Source: Methylumidiphilus sp963753955
Lineage (GTDB): Bacteria > Pseudomonadota > Gammaproteobacteria > Methylococcales > Methylococcaceae
NCBI GenBank assembly: GCA_963753955.1
Contig: CAVWEM010000015.1
Coordinates: 81,987-145,986, forward strand
Length of the DNA stretch: 64,000 bases
Reading direction: 5' to 3'
The notes under the pieces are model-generated. The model ran no database searches, was not told where the DNA came from, and saw nothing but the letters and a program-made list of their open reading frames with translations. Below are positions 1 to 8,386 of this stretch, in pieces; within the stretch, counting starts at the first letter, position 1; each line of letters begins with the position of its first letter. Made by a program: the position numbers and the translations under genes.

Positions 1-2
1 CT

Positions 3-707
3 GGGGTCGGGCCCGGCGAATGCGGCAGCTTGTCGGCTGTTGCCGAAACGGCGCGGATCGCCAAAGAAGGCCAGCAGGATGGCGAGGGTGCGTTCGCCCA
101 AGCCGGGGATGCTGTCGAGCAGTGCCTGTTTGCCCTTCATGCCGGGGTTCGCGTCGATAGGGTCGTTGATGGCCTTGGCCGGGGACTTGATCTGTTGGTC
201 AAGCCAATCGAGATGCTCCCGGATGCCTTGGCGCACCGCGTCACGGGAGACTTCCAGGCGATTGGACTCCTGCGTGCGCATGGCCTGCAAGGCATCCGGC
301 CGCAACGCCATGGCGCGCAAGGCCAGTTCGTCATCGGAAAAAGGCTGCCAGGCCGGGAGGCTGCGTTCGGCGCAGAAATCGGCGATGAGCCTTGCGTCAA
401 CGGCGTCGGTTTTGGTGCGGGCCAGGCGGGAAGCCGCGTATGCCTTGATTTGGGCCGGGTTGACCACGCTGATGGCAAACCCATGATTGGACGACAGGAA
501 CTGGGCGGCATTTTCCCAATACACGCCGGTGGCCTCCATGCAGAGGTGGACATCAGCCGCCGCGTGGCGGGCAAGCCACGCGACGAGTTCGGCGTGGCCC
601 TGGGCGTTGTTGCCGACGGCTTTGCAACGGAATGTGCCGTCGGGCAGGCGCAAGGCACAGTCCAGCTTGGCTTTGGAAACATCGATGCCGAAATTAAAAA
701 GGGCCAT
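3..707 (-). CDS. IS110-family transposase, N-terminal part (runs off the window)
   Basis: This gene reads leftward from ATG at 707 and is cut by the window edge after about 235 codons. It starts MALFNFGIDVSKAKLDCAL, the RuvC-like DEDD start of IS110 recombinases (first Asp at residue 9). It continues with CMEATGVYWEN (Glu) and RTKTDAVDARLIADF, also family hallmarks. Near the edge, IPGLGERTLAILL followed by RRFGNSRQAAAF matches the C-terminal transposase domain that carries the conserved Ser in this family. The product would catalyse RNA-guided DNA recombination that moves the element. No inactivating change is visible in the part present. The large open frame on the opposite strand is only its antisense shadow. 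Confidence 0.88.
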   Translation of the reverse strand, partial: MALFNFGIDVSKAKLDCALRLPDGTFRCKAVGNNAQGHAELVAWLARHAAADVHLCMEATGVYWENAAQFLSSNHGFAISVVNPAQIKAYAASRLARTKTDAVDARLIADFCAERSLPAWQPFSDDELALRAMALRPDALQAMRTQESNRLEVSRDAVRQGIREHLDWLDQQIKSPAKAINDPIDANPGMKGKQALLDSIPGLGERTLAILLAFFGDPRRFGNSRQAAAFAGPDP

Positions 708-1000
708 GGCGAACCTCAAATGATCAACCTTGTGAATGCGGGCTGCCGGAAAGTCCGGGCCGAAGATACTGTTCGATCTTGTGTGAGGGCGGGCGACTGC
801 TGCAAAATCTACGGCACAGGCTTGATGTCCAAAGGGCGCAAACGGCATGCAGCCACCCTACTTGGGGTGCCCCCAAGTGTGCTGTCTTGGGAAAGCATGG
901 TAAACGAAACCAACAACCCCAGGTACACCACGGAATCTATAATACAAGGGCGCAATAGCGGCTTTATCGCGTATTGCGCCGTATGATTAAACCTCGCATT
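708..1000 (-). other. Non-coding 5' region of the IS110 element, candidate bridge RNA locus
   Basis: About 290 bases upstream of the transposase hold no convincing gene. A perfect 7-bp hairpin lies at 861-877 (CTTGGGG, loop TGC, CCCCAAG). In IS110-group elements the region upstream of the recombinase encodes the structured bridge RNA that specifies target and donor DNA, so this stretch is the expected position. The exact left end of the element is not defined; it probably lies before 1077, where the toxin-antitoxin genes begin. Assignment rests on position and family knowledge, not on a folded RNA model. Confidence 0.4.
949..980. repeat. Inverted repeat between the IS110 element and parD
   Basis: GGCGCAATA (949-957) and TATTGCGCC (972-980) are perfect 9-bp inverted repeats around a 14-base loop that itself contains GCG/CGC. 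It could be a terminator-like hairpin without a U tract, an operator for the toxin-antitoxin operon, or the edge of the insertion element. Confidence 0.5.
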
Positions 1001-1140
1001 CGACGGAATATGCTACGCTATTCCACCCTACAGCCATCAACGCGCCATACCCGTCGCAGCAAGCTAAGGTAAAGCCAATGATCCATGAATATATCTGTGA
1101 AAGTCTATATCAAAAACTAACGGATATTTGGAAAAAAGCC

Positions 1141-1398
1141 ATGAACATTACCCTTTCTCCAAATCTTGAGCAGTTGGTAAAAAGCAAAGTTGATAGCGGT
1201 CTTTATCGCTCGGCTAGCGAGTTGATGCTGGATGCCTTGCAATTATTGATAGAACGTGACCGCCTCCGCGAAATTCGCTTGGAAGAACTGTGCGGGGAAA
1301 TCCAAAGGGGCATCGACAGTGGCCCGGCGACGCCTTTGGATATGGACGCCATTAAGGCGCGAGGCCGCGAAAAACTTGCGGCGCGGGTGAAATCCTGA
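1141..1398 (+). CDS. parD: ParD-family antitoxin
   Basis: The product is 85 residues if started at ATG 1141 (MNITLSPNLEQLVKSKV). An upstream in-frame ATG at 1078 would add 21 residues unlike the family, so 1141 is preferred. The N-terminal part matches the ribbon-helix-helix fold of CopG/ParD antitoxins (SGLYRSASELMLDALQLL) and binds operator DNA. The charged C-terminal half (ERDRLREIRLEEL onward) is the usual toxin-wrapping segment. The toxin gene follows within 10 bases, the standard type II order in which antitoxin and toxin are co-transcribed and the complex represses the operon. It lies next to an insertion element. Confidence 0.8.
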   Translation: MNITLSPNLEQLVKSKVDSGLYRSASELMLDALQLLIERDRLREIRLEELCGEIQRGIDSGPATPLDMDAIKARGREKLAARVKS

Positions 1399-1406
1399 CG
1401 CCGCGC

Positions 1407-1691
1407 TTGCTGAAGCGGCCCGAAGCCGAAGCCGAGGGGGACGTGGAGGAAATCTGGTGGCATATTGCCCAAGACAACCCAGACAATGCCGACAGATTTC
1501 TTGACCGGATACTGGAAAAATGCGAAACCCTTGCCGATTTTCCCGGTATGGACACCAAGCGGGACGAACTGATGGATGCCTTGCGCAGTTTGCCTGTTGG
1601 CAATTACTTGGTTTTCTATCTGCCACTTGAAGACGGCGCTGAAATTGTCAGGGTTTTGCACCGATCAAGGGATATTGACATCCTGTTTTGA
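1407..1691 (+). CDS. parE: ParE/RelE-superfamily toxin
   Basis: This is the likely toxin partner of the preceding antitoxin. The fragment EGDVEEIWWHIAQDNPDNADRF is the typical ParE N-terminal helix hairpin, and the end (VRVLHRSRDIDILF) carries the conserved R-V-x-H-x-x-R-D segment of the family. ParE toxins inhibit DNA gyrase, while RelE toxins cleave ribosome-bound mRNA; the sequence is closer to ParE. No ATG is available in this frame. TTG at 1407 is the first conventional start, but family alignment suggests the reading begins near the parD stop, with CTG at 1395 possible. Length is about 94-98 residues, normal for the family. The start codon is uncertain. Confidence 0.78.
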   Translation: MLKRPEAEAEGDVEEIWWHIAQDNPDNADRFLDRILEKCETLADFPGMDTKRDELMDALRSLPVGNYLVFYLPLEDGAEIVRVLHRSRDIDILF

Positions 1692-1838
1692 CAAGGAATT
1701 GAAGCCCGCCCAACGCGGAACAACCCGACAAAAATCCCTGCGACCCTCCCGAAATCCGCGCCGAACCCCTATAATGGCCGGTCATCATTGCTTCACACAC
1801 ATCGTTTAACATCAAGCCACATCCCAAGAGGAGACACC

Positions 1839-2855
1839 ATGCAGGTCTATTACGACAAAGACGCCGACCTTTCCATTATCCAAGGCAAGAAGGTCGCCAT
1901 CATCGGCTACGGCTCACAGGGCCACGCCCACGCGCTGAACCTGAAGGAATCCGGCGTCGAGGTTATCGTCGCGCTGCGTCCAGGCTCGACTTCCGCCGTC
2001 AAGGCGCAAAACTCCGGGCTGACCGTGCTGGCTATCCCAGAGGCGGTGCAAGCCGCCGATGTCATCATGGTGCTGGCCCCGGATGAGCATCAGGCCAAGC
2101 TCTACGCCGAGCAGATCGAGCCGAACATCAAGCAGGGCGCGGCTTTGGCCTTCGCTCACGGGTTCAACATCCATTTTGAGCAAATCCAGCCCCGCGCTGA
2201 CTTGGACGTCATCATGGTCGCGCCGAAAGGCCCGGGCCATCTGGTGCGCTCGACCTACACCCAAGGCGGGGGCGTGCCTTCGCTGATCGCGGTGTTCCAG
2301 AACGCCTCTGGCCGCGCCAAGGAAATCGCGCTGTCCTACGCTTCCGCCAACGGCGGCGGGCGGGCGGGCGTCATCGAAACCAGCTTCCGCGAAGAGACCG
2401 AGACCGACCTGTTCGGCGAACAGGCGGTGCTGTGCGGCGGTGCGACGGCGTTGGTGCAGGCAGGCTTCGAGACCTTGGTCGAGGCCGGTTACGCGCCGGA
2501 GATGGCTTACTTCGAGTGCTTGCACGAACTCAAGCTGATCGTCGATCTGATGTATGAAGGCGGTATCGCCAATATGCGTTACTCCATCTCTAACACGGCG
2601 GAATACGGCGATTTGACCCGTGGCCCACGTGTGGTGACGGAGGAAACGAAGAAGGAGATGAAGAAAATCCTGACGGAAATCCAGAACGGTGAATTCGCCC
2701 GCGAATTCATCCTGGAGAACCAGGCCGGCGCGGCAACCCTGAAGGCCAAGCGCCGCCTGGGCCGCGAGCATCAGATCGAGCAGGTGGGCGCGAAGCTGCG
2801 CGATATGATGCCTTGGATCAAGGCGAACAAGATCGTCGACAAGACCAAGAACTGA
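1839..2855 (+). CDS. ilvC: Ketol-acid reductoisomerase (NADP+)
   Basis: The enzyme converts 2-acetolactate or 2-aceto-2-hydroxybutyrate to the dihydroxy acids in valine and isoleucine synthesis, in the cytosol, using NADPH and Mg2+. The 338-residue length is the usual class I length. The Rossmann motif GYGSQG lies at 23-28, followed by LRPGSTS, the loop of NADPH-preferring enzymes. The C-terminal knotted domain has the metal ligands in ETDLFGEQ and ECLHELKLIVDLMYEGG. ATG 1839 is preceded by a strong AAGAGGAG ribosome site, which decides the start over an upstream in-frame codon at 1788. A TATAAT hexamer at 1770-1775 is a possible -10 box. The gene stands alone. Confidence 0.98.
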   Translation: MQVYYDKDADLSIIQGKKVAIIGYGSQGHAHALNLKESGVEVIVALRPGSTSAVKAQNSGLTVLAIPEAVQAADVIMVLAPDEHQAKLYAEQIEPNIKQGAALAFAHGFNIHFEQIQPRADLDVIMVAPKGPGHLVRSTYTQGGGVPSLIAVFQNASGRAKEIALSYASANGGGRAGVIETSFREETETDLFGEQAVLCGGATALVQAGFETLVEAGYAPEMAYFECLHELKLIVDLMYEGGIANMRYSISNTAEYGDLTRGPRVVTEETKKEMKKILTEIQNGEFAREFILENQAGAATLKAKRRLGREHQIEQVGAKLRDMMPWIKANKIVDKTKN

Positions 2856-2870
2856 AGCCCTCTCCCCCGG

Positions 2871-2893
2871 CCCCTCCCCCTCAGGGGGAGGGG
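2871..2893. repeat. C/G-rich perfect hairpin between ilvC and pssA
   Basis: CCCCTCCCCC (2871-2880) pairs with GGGGGAGGGG (2884-2893) across a 3-base loop. There is no U tract, so it is not a classical intrinsic terminator. It resembles the CCCTCTCCC/GGGAGAGGG intergenic palindromes at 3.73, 25.27 and 30.09 kb. Confidence 0.65.
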
Positions 2894-2967
2894 AGCTAAG
2901 TATCCCTCCCCGGCCCATCTACTCAGTGGAAAGGGCCGTTGTGTTCCGACACTGCCTTAGGCGAGCC

Positions 2968-3714
2968 ATGAGCGAAGACACGAACCTGATACCTAAGCGT
3001 CGGCGCGGCATTTACCTGCTGCCGAACCTTTTCACCACGGCGGCGCTGTTCGCCGGTTTCTACGCGATCACGCAGGCTTTGAACCAACATTTCGATGTGG
3101 CGGCGATTGCCATCTTCGCGGCGATGATCCTGGACGGCTTGGATGGGCGCGTCGCCCGCCTGACCAACACGCAGAGCGCGTTCGGGGCCGAGTATGACAG
3201 CATGGCCGACATGATCTCGTTCGGCGCCGCGCCTGCCTTGGTGATCTATATCTGGTCGCTTGCCAACCTGGGCAAACTTGGCTGGGTTGCGGCTTTTGTC
3301 CATTGCGCCGGCGCTGCGTTGCGCCTGGCCCGCTTCAATACCCAGATCGGCAAGGAAGACAAGCGTTTCTTCCAGGGACTGCCAAGCCCTTCCGCTGCCG
3401 CCATCCTGGCCGGCTTCATCTGGCTCTGCGTCGATGCCGGTTTCTCCGGGGTCGCCGTGATGTATGTGGCCGTGTGTCTGGCCATCGCCACGGGCCTGTT
3501 GATGGTCAGCAATTTCAGGTATTACAGCTTCAAGGATGTGGACTTGCGCGGGCGGGTGCCTTTCCTCAAGGCCATCGTGGTCATGCTCGCCTTTGCCGTG
3601 GGTTTCGCCCATCCGCCTTTGACCCTGTTCCTGTTTTTCTTGGGCTACGCCATCTCCGGCCCCGCGCTGACGCTGATCATGCTCAAGCGCAAGCGCCACG
3701 AGCGCAAAGTCTGA
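2968..3714 (+). CDS. pssA: CDP-diacylglycerol--serine O-phosphatidyltransferase
   Basis: An integral inner-membrane enzyme that makes phosphatidylserine, the precursor of phosphatidylethanolamine, from CDP-diacylglycerol and serine. With ATG 2968 the protein has 248 residues. The CDP-alcohol phosphotransferase signature is complete: D59-G60-x2-A63-R64-x8-G73-x3-D77-x3-D81. Several hydrophobic segments follow, and the basic end KRKRHERKV is typical. A GTG at 2926 would add 14 residues unlike the family, so 2968 is favoured. It lies 112 bases after ilvC, a pairing seen in many proteobacteria, and is separated from it by a GC-rich hairpin. Confidence 0.93.
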   Translation: MSEDTNLIPKRRRGIYLLPNLFTTAALFAGFYAITQALNQHFDVAAIAIFAAMILDGLDGRVARLTNTQSAFGAEYDSMADMISFGAAPALVIYIWSLANLGKLGWVAAFVHCAGAALRLARFNTQIGKEDKRFFQGLPSPSAAAILAGFIWLCVDAGFSGVAVMYVAVCLAIATGLLMVSNFRYYSFKDVDLRGRVPFLKAIVVMLAFAVGFAHPPLTLFLFFLGYAISGPALTLIMLKRKRHERKV

Positions 3715-3730
3715 GCTAATCGGCTTCGCT

Positions 3731-3767
3731 CCCCTCTCCCGGCGGGAGAGGGGCCGGGAGGTGAGGG
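3731..3767. repeat. Dispersed intergenic palindrome, copy 1 (CCCTCTCCC family)
   Basis: CCCCTCTCCC (3731-3740) and GGGAGAGGGG (3744-3753) form a perfect 10-bp hairpin, followed by CCGGGAGGTGAGGG. Related units with the same core and a GGGTGAGGG-like tail sit at 25266-25299 and, inverted, at 30080-30111. It lies between convergent genes and could also stop transcription. Confidence 0.7.
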
Positions 3768-3776
3768 CCTGCACGG

Positions 3777-4562
3777 TTATTTCGCCTTCCCAATCCGGTC
3801 GATGAAGACAGATGCGTGGACGGCATAACTGCCCTCTTTGGGGCCTTGCGCAATGATTGCGGAAGCGACCCCGACTATCCATACGTTTTTTCCCTGTTTC
3901 ATCAGCAGCGGCGAGCCTGAATCGCCGCGTGTGCTGTCGCAATCGGTGACCAGGATGCGCCCGTCATCAAGCCGGTCTAGCAGGCCGCAGCCATCGTGCA
4001 GCGAAAGCATGTGGGGCCGATCTTGGCTATACCCGGCCAGAATCAAACGCACAGCGGTTTTTTTCCCATTTTCAGCGGTAGGCGGCAAAGGCCGGATGGG
4101 GATGGGACGGATCGGCAAGGCATGTTCGAGATAAAGCACGGCCCAATCGTTGACGACATCCCCGACCGTCGGATTTTTCGTGTCGATAGGCAGCAGTGGG
4201 CGGAGAATGTCGCGGCCACGGGCAAAACCGGCGTCCTCGTCACGGCGATAGCCCGCCACGAAAACAACATCATGGGCATTCAGCCAAAGACCGGTGCGGC
4301 GGTCCATCAAGCAATGGGCGGCGGTCAGCACAGCGTCAGCCGCGATGAGCGCGCCGGTGCAATGGGTGCCGCTGGCTTGGTTGATGCGGCCCAGCGCTTG
4401 CCAAGGCCAGGTTACATTGTCGAGAGGCACACGGTCATCCTGTCCGATGATGCCCGGCAGCGGCTTTCTCGCCAGCGTCTCCCCCTGCGCGGGCGACGCG
4501 GCCAGCAAAGCCGCCAAGGCAAGAATGGCTACGTCCAGGCCATGACCTGAAAAACCAAACAT
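3777..4562 (-). CDS. Secreted trypsin-like serine protease (S1 family)
   Basis: A predicted exported endopeptidase of 261 residues. An N-terminal hydrophobic stretch (VAILALAALLAASPAQG) is a signal peptide, cleaved around residue 27. The catalytic triad is recognisable as H83 in LTAAHC, D139 in VNDWAVLYL and S215 in RGDSGSP. Paired cysteines near the His (C68/C84) and near the Ser (C192/C208) suggest disulfides, consistent with the periplasm or outside. Substrate is unknown. It is convergent with pssA and lies 7 bases downstream of galE on the same strand, so it may be co-transcribed with it. Confidence 0.85.
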   Translation of the reverse strand: MFGFSGHGLDVAILALAALLAASPAQGETLARKPLPGIIGQDDRVPLDNVTWPWQALGRINQASGTHCTGALIAADAVLTAAHCLMDRRTGLWLNAHDVVFVAGYRRDEDAGFARGRDILRPLLPIDTKNPTVGDVVNDWAVLYLEHALPIRPIPIRPLPPTAENGKKTAVRLILAGYSQDRPHMLSLHDGCGLLDRLDDGRILVTDCDSTRGDSGSPLLMKQGKNVWIVGVASAIIAQGPKEGSYAVHASVFIDRIGKAK

Positions 4563-4569
4563 CCCAATC

Positions 4570-5561
4570 TCACCGCCCTGCGGCCTTCAGCTTCCTCTCC
4601 CAACCCAGCGAAGTCTTCACGATGAAATCCAGGTCGTCATATTTTGGCGTCCAGTCCAAGGTGCGGCGGATTTTGTCCACGGCGGCCACTAGCGAGGGTG
4701 GGTCGCCGGCACGGCGGGGATGTTGCTCCACCGGGATGGGATTGCCGTTGACCCGATTCACCGCGTCGATCACCTCCCGCACACTATAACCATGGCCGTA
4801 GCCACAGTTGAGCAGGGTGGACTGCCCGCCCTTGCGCAGATAATCCAAGGCTTGGACATGGGCGTCGGCAAGGTCGCTGACATGGATATAGTCGCGCACC
4901 CCGGTGCCGTCTGGGGTGGGGTAGTCGTCGCCGAAGACCAGGAGCTTCTCGCGCTTGCCCACCGCCACTTCCGCCGCCACTTTGATTAAGAGAGTGGCCT
5001 TTCGGGTGGACTGGCCGATCTGGCCTGCCGGGTCGGAGCCGGCCACATTGAAATAGCGCAGGATGACATGGCGCAGCGTGGAGGCGGCGGAAAGGTCGCG
5101 CAGCATCATCTCGCTCATCAGTTTGGACGTGCCGTAAGGGTTGATGGGCGCGACAGGCGTGTCCTCCGAGCAGTGAGCGTCCTGCGGAATGCCGTAGGCG
5201 GCGGCGGTGGAGGAAAATATGAAATGGCAGACCCCCGCTTGCTGGCAGCATTGCAAGAGGTTGCGGGTGTTGCAAGTGTTGTTGCCGTAATACTTGAGCG
5301 GGTTTTCCACCGATTCCGGCACGATGGTGTGGGCGGCGAAGTGCAGCACGGCTTCAATGTCGTGTTCGCGCAGGATGCGTCCGACCAGTCCGGTATCGCC
5401 GGTGTCGCCTTCGATGAATTCACCAAATAGCACGGATTCGCGGAATCCGGTGCTGAGATTGTCGAGGATGACGAGTTTTTCGCCCGCCTGCCCCAGTTGC
5501 TTGACGACGTGGCTGCCGATGTAGCCGCCCCGCCGGTGACCAAGATGCCGCGTTTTGCCAT
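4570..5561 (-). pseudogene. galE: UDP-glucose 4-epimerase, frameshifted near its start
   Basis: Starts at ATG 5561 as MAKRGILVTGGA, then the frame is lost; the true continuation (GYIGSHVVKQLGQAGEKL) is open in the neighbouring frame to the stop at 4570. One base is missing in the GC run at about 5525-5532. Restored, the protein is 330 residues, normal for GalE. It has the NAD-binding GGAGYIGSH, catalytic S118/T119 (FSST), Y143 and K147 (YGTSK), and LRYFNVAGSDP. It would interconvert UDP-glucose and UDP-galactose for polysaccharide or LPS. Everything after the lesion is intact with no further decay, so either a very recent mutation or a sequencing error explains it. Confidence 0.9.
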
Positions 5562-5591
5562 GGAATGTGCCTTTGAATGCCGGGTTTGAGA

Positions 5592-6842
5592 CTAGAAAAA
5601 GCCATCCATGAAGGGTTCGATGTCCACGCTGTCGCCGGGCTGCACCCCGATGTTCTCTCCGGCCAAGACGATGAAGCAATTGGCCCGGCAAAGCCCAAGC
5701 AACTGATGCGAGCCTTGGCCCGCGACGCCTTCGACGGCCAGGCCACCTTTTCCGTCCGGGCCGAACACGCCGCGCTGGAATTCCATGCGTCCCGGCGATT
5801 TTTTCAATGAGGAGTGGCTGGTGGCTTGGAGCCGCAACGGTGGACGGTCTTGCGCGCCCATCAGCCGCAGCAGCGCAGGGCGGACCAGTTGCTGGAAGGT
5901 GACCATGACCGCGACCGGATTGCCGGGCAGGCCGAACAGCCAGGCCAGGCCGATGCGCCCGAAGGCGAAGGGCTTGCCGGGTTTGACCGCGACTTTCCAA
6001 AACTCGACCCGGCCCAATCCGGCCAGGGTTTGGGTGACGAAATCGGCATCGCCCACCGACACGCCGCCAGAGGTGATGATGGCATCGGCTTGGGCGCTGG
6101 CATCCAGCAAGGTCTGCCGCAAAGCCGCCGGGTCGTCGCGGACCGCGCCCAGATCCCGCGCTTCAATGGCCGGGTCGCTCAGCAGCGCGTGAAGCATATG
6201 GTGGTTGCTGTCGTGGATTTGGCCGTATTCCAGGGTTTCGCCCACAGGGCGCAGTTCGTCGCCGGTGGAGAAGAAGGCGACGCGCAGCCTACGCACGACT
6301 GGAACTTCGGTGAATCCCGCCGAGGCCAGCAACCCCAGGTCGGCGGCGTTTAGCCTTTTGCCGCGTTCCAGCAAACGTCCGCTGGCGCGGATTTCGTCGC
6401 CGGCGGGGCGGACATTGGCGCTTGCGGCGAGGGGCCGGGTCAGGCGGATGCTGCCGTCTTGCAAAATCACATCTTCCTGCCTGGCGACGCTGTCCGCGCC
6501 TTCCGGCATCGCCGCGCCAGTGAAAATGCGCACACATTGGCCTGGCAGGACGGTGCCTCCGTAAGGCTCGCCGGCGAAGGAAGTCCCTATGACGGCCAGC
6601 GTGGCGTCTGCGTGGCCTGCGACATCCCCATGCCGCAGGGCGTAGCCGTCCATCGCGGAGTTGGCAAACGGCGGCAGGTCAAAAGGTGCGACGGGCTCTT
6701 CCGTCAATACGCGGCCTAGCGCCTGCTGCAAGGGGATGATTGCAATGCCTTCCACGGGGGAAATGGCCGCACGGATGCGGGCTAACGCCTCGTCTAAGGC
6801 GAGCGAATGCGTCGGCTCGGCGCAACGGTCAGGCTGTTCCAT
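5592..6842 (-). CDS. moeA: Molybdopterin molybdenumtransferase MoeA
   Basis: Inserts molybdate into adenylylated molybdopterin, the last common step of molybdenum cofactor synthesis, in the cytosol. The 416-residue length is typical. Signatures in order: PFDLPPFANSAMDGYAL near residues 54-70, TGAAMPEGADSVARQED, the MoaB/MogA-like core ITSGGVSVGD with KPGKPFAFG, and GLPGNPVAVMV. The C-terminal domain (PGDSVDIEPF) is present. Its start overlaps the end of mobB by 14 bases on the same strand, so the two are probably translationally coupled. Confidence 0.95.
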   Translation of the reverse strand: MEQPDRCAEPTHSLALDEALARIRAAISPVEGIAIIPLQQALGRVLTEEPVAPFDLPPFANSAMDGYALRHGDVAGHADATLAVIGTSFAGEPYGGTVLPGQCVRIFTGAAMPEGADSVARQEDVILQDGSIRLTRPLAASANVRPAGDEIRASGRLLERGKRLNAADLGLLASAGFTEVPVVRRLRVAFFSTGDELRPVGETLEYGQIHDSNHHMLHALLSDPAIEARDLGAVRDDPAALRQTLLDASAQADAIITSGGVSVGDADFVTQTLAGLGRVEFWKVAVKPGKPFAFGRIGLAWLFGLPGNPVAVMVTFQQLVRPALLRLMGAQDRPPLRLQATSHSSLKKSPGRMEFQRGVFGPDGKGGLAVEGVAGQGSHQLLGLCRANCFIVLAGENIGVQPGDSVDIEPFMDGFF

Positions 6843-7359
6843 GGCGGAATAGATAGGCTAGGATGAAGTCGGCGATTTGTTGGGGGGCGTTGATGTCGAG
6901 CCGGGGGATGTCGGGAGTGACCGGCAACGCGCCGTCCGTGGCGATGGCGATGATGGACGCATCTTCCGGGAACAGCAAAGGCTTGCCCAAGGAGGGGCGG
7001 TGCAGTTCGATCTTGGGGAAACGCTCGTTCTTGTAGCCTTCCACCAAGATGAGATCCACCCCCGCCCGGTCGAAATAGGCCAGTTCCTCCGCCAGGCCGC
7101 GCTCGCGTATTTCCTCGTGTTCAGTGATGATGGCACGGCGGTGGGGTGATGAGAGCATCACCGGGCTGGCGCCGGCCCTGCGCAACGCATGGCTGTCCTT
7201 GCCCGGCTGGTCAATTTCAAAGTCGTGATGGCTTTTTTTGATCAACCCGACCCGCAATCCTTTCGCCTTGAGGAAAGGGATTAGCTGTTTCAAAAGCGTG
7301 GTTTTGCCGGTTCCGCTGAAAGCTGCGAAGCCTAACACGTTTGCGTCGATCTGGCTCAT
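6829..7359 (-). CDS. mobB: Molybdopterin-guanine dinucleotide biosynthesis protein MobB
   Basis: A GTP-binding accessory of MobA in making the guanine-dinucleotide form of the cofactor. Length is 176 residues from ATG 7359. The Walker A motif is AFSGTGKT at 13-20. GLIKKSHHDFEIDQPGKDSHALRRAGA and LILVEGYKNERFPKIELHR are family signatures. The start overlaps the stop of the upstream epimerase as ATGA, and the end overlaps moeA. The cofactor genes are thus physically chained to a nucleotide-sugar gene; mobA is not in the window. Confidence 0.95.
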   Translation of the reverse strand: MSQIDANVLGFAAFSGTGKTTLLKQLIPFLKAKGLRVGLIKKSHHDFEIDQPGKDSHALRRAGASPVMLSSPHRRAIITEHEEIRERGLAEELAYFDRAGVDLILVEGYKNERFPKIELHRPSLGKPLLFPEDASIIAIATDGALPVTPDIPRLDINAPQQIADFILAYLFRHGTA

Positions 7360-8366
7360 GCTAGACGATAGTAATCCTTGTACCATTCCACGAAGCGGGC
7401 GATGCCGGTTTCGATGGATGTCTTCGGGGCGTAGCCCACATCGCGTATGAGGTCATCCACGTTGGCGTAAGTGGCGGGCACATCGCCCTGCTGCATCGGC
7501 AGGAAGTTCTTCTCGGCGGTCTTGCCCAAATTCTCCTCCAGCACCTCGATGAAGCGCATCAGTTCGACCGGCTGGTTGTTGCCGATATTGTAGAGCCGGT
7601 AGGGGGCCTTGCTGGTGGCCGAGTCGGGTCGGTCGCCGCTCCAGTCGGGATTGGGTTCGGCCACATGGTCCAGGGTGCGCACCACGCCTTCGACAATGTC
7701 GTCGATGTAGGTGAAGTCGCGCTTGTGCTGGCCGTAGTTGAACACGTCAATGGGCATGCCTTCGAGGATGCTCTTGGTGAACAGAAACAAGGCCATGTCG
7801 GGCCGGCCCCAAGGGCCATACACGGTGAAAAAGCGCAGGCCCGTGGTCGGCAGGCCGAACAGATGGCTGTAGGTGTGGGCCATCAGTTCGTTGGCTTTTT
7901 TCGAGGCGGCATACAGGCTGACCGGATGGTCCACGTTGTCATGCACGGAAAACGGCATGGAGGTGTTGGCCCCGTACACCGAACTGCTGGAGGCGTAGAC
8001 CAGATGCTCGACGGCGTGGTGCCGGCAGGCTTCGAGGATGTTGCAAAAGCCCACCAGATTGGCGTCGATGTAGGCTTGGGGGTTGACTAGGGAATAACGC
8101 ACACCCGCCTGGGCGGCTAGATTGATTACCCGTTGCGGTTTGTGCAGGGCGAACAGCTTGTTGATGCTGTCCCGGTCTTCCAGTGAAATGCGGGTTTCGG
8201 TGAAGCCGGGGATGGCCTTGAGGCGGGAAAGGCGCGCCTCTTTCAAGCTGACATCGTAATAGTCGTTGACATTGTCGATGCCGATGACTTCGTCACCTCG
8301 CGCCAGCAGCACATGCGCGAGGTGTGAGCCGATGAATCCGGCGGTTCCGGTGACTAGTATTTTCAT
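7356..8366 (-). CDS. NAD-dependent nucleotide-sugar epimerase (UDP-glucuronate 4-epimerase type)
   Basis: A short-chain dehydrogenase/reductase-fold enzyme of 336 residues, likely epimerising C4 of a UDP-uronic acid for exopolysaccharide. The Rossmann motif GTAGFIGSH starts at residue 7. The catalytic YAASSSSVYG-like segment, YAASKK (Tyr/Lys) and the signature GPWGRPDMALF with DFTYIDDIVEG are characteristic of the CapI/WbnF group. ATG 8366 was chosen because the upstream in-frame ATG at 8396 would overlap the preceding gene and add residues foreign to the family. It lies 20 bases downstream of the nucleotide-sugar dehydrogenase and overlaps mobB by 4 bases. Confidence 0.9.
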   Translation of the reverse strand: MKILVTGTAGFIGSHLAHVLLARGDEVIGIDNVNDYYDVSLKEARLSRLKAIPGFTETRISLEDRDSINKLFALHKPQRVINLAAQAGVRYSLVNPQAYIDANLVGFCNILEACRHHAVEHLVYASSSSVYGANTSMPFSVHDNVDHPVSLYAASKKANELMAHTYSHLFGLPTTGLRFFTVYGPWGRPDMALFLFTKSILEGMPIDVFNYGQHKRDFTYIDDIVEGVVRTLDHVAEPNPDWSGDRPDSATSKAPYRLYNIGNNQPVELMRFIEVLEENLGKTAEKNFLPMQQGDVPATYANVDDLIRDVGYAPKTSIETGIARFVEWYKDYYRLA

Positions 8367-8386
8367 GGTGTTTGCATAACTGAAAT

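Noticed and set aside
30..986. Long rightward open frame over the left end
   Set aside because: It is antisense to the IS110 transposase, whose motifs are clear on the other strand; the rightward protein has no family character.
2871..2893. Intrinsic terminator after ilvC
   Set aside because: The hairpin is perfect, but no U tract follows on either strand; it is treated as a repeat.
5562..6000. N-terminal extension of galE into moeA
   Set aside because: It is read out of frame through moeA; it appears only because the galE frameshift joins the frames. The real start is ATG 5561.
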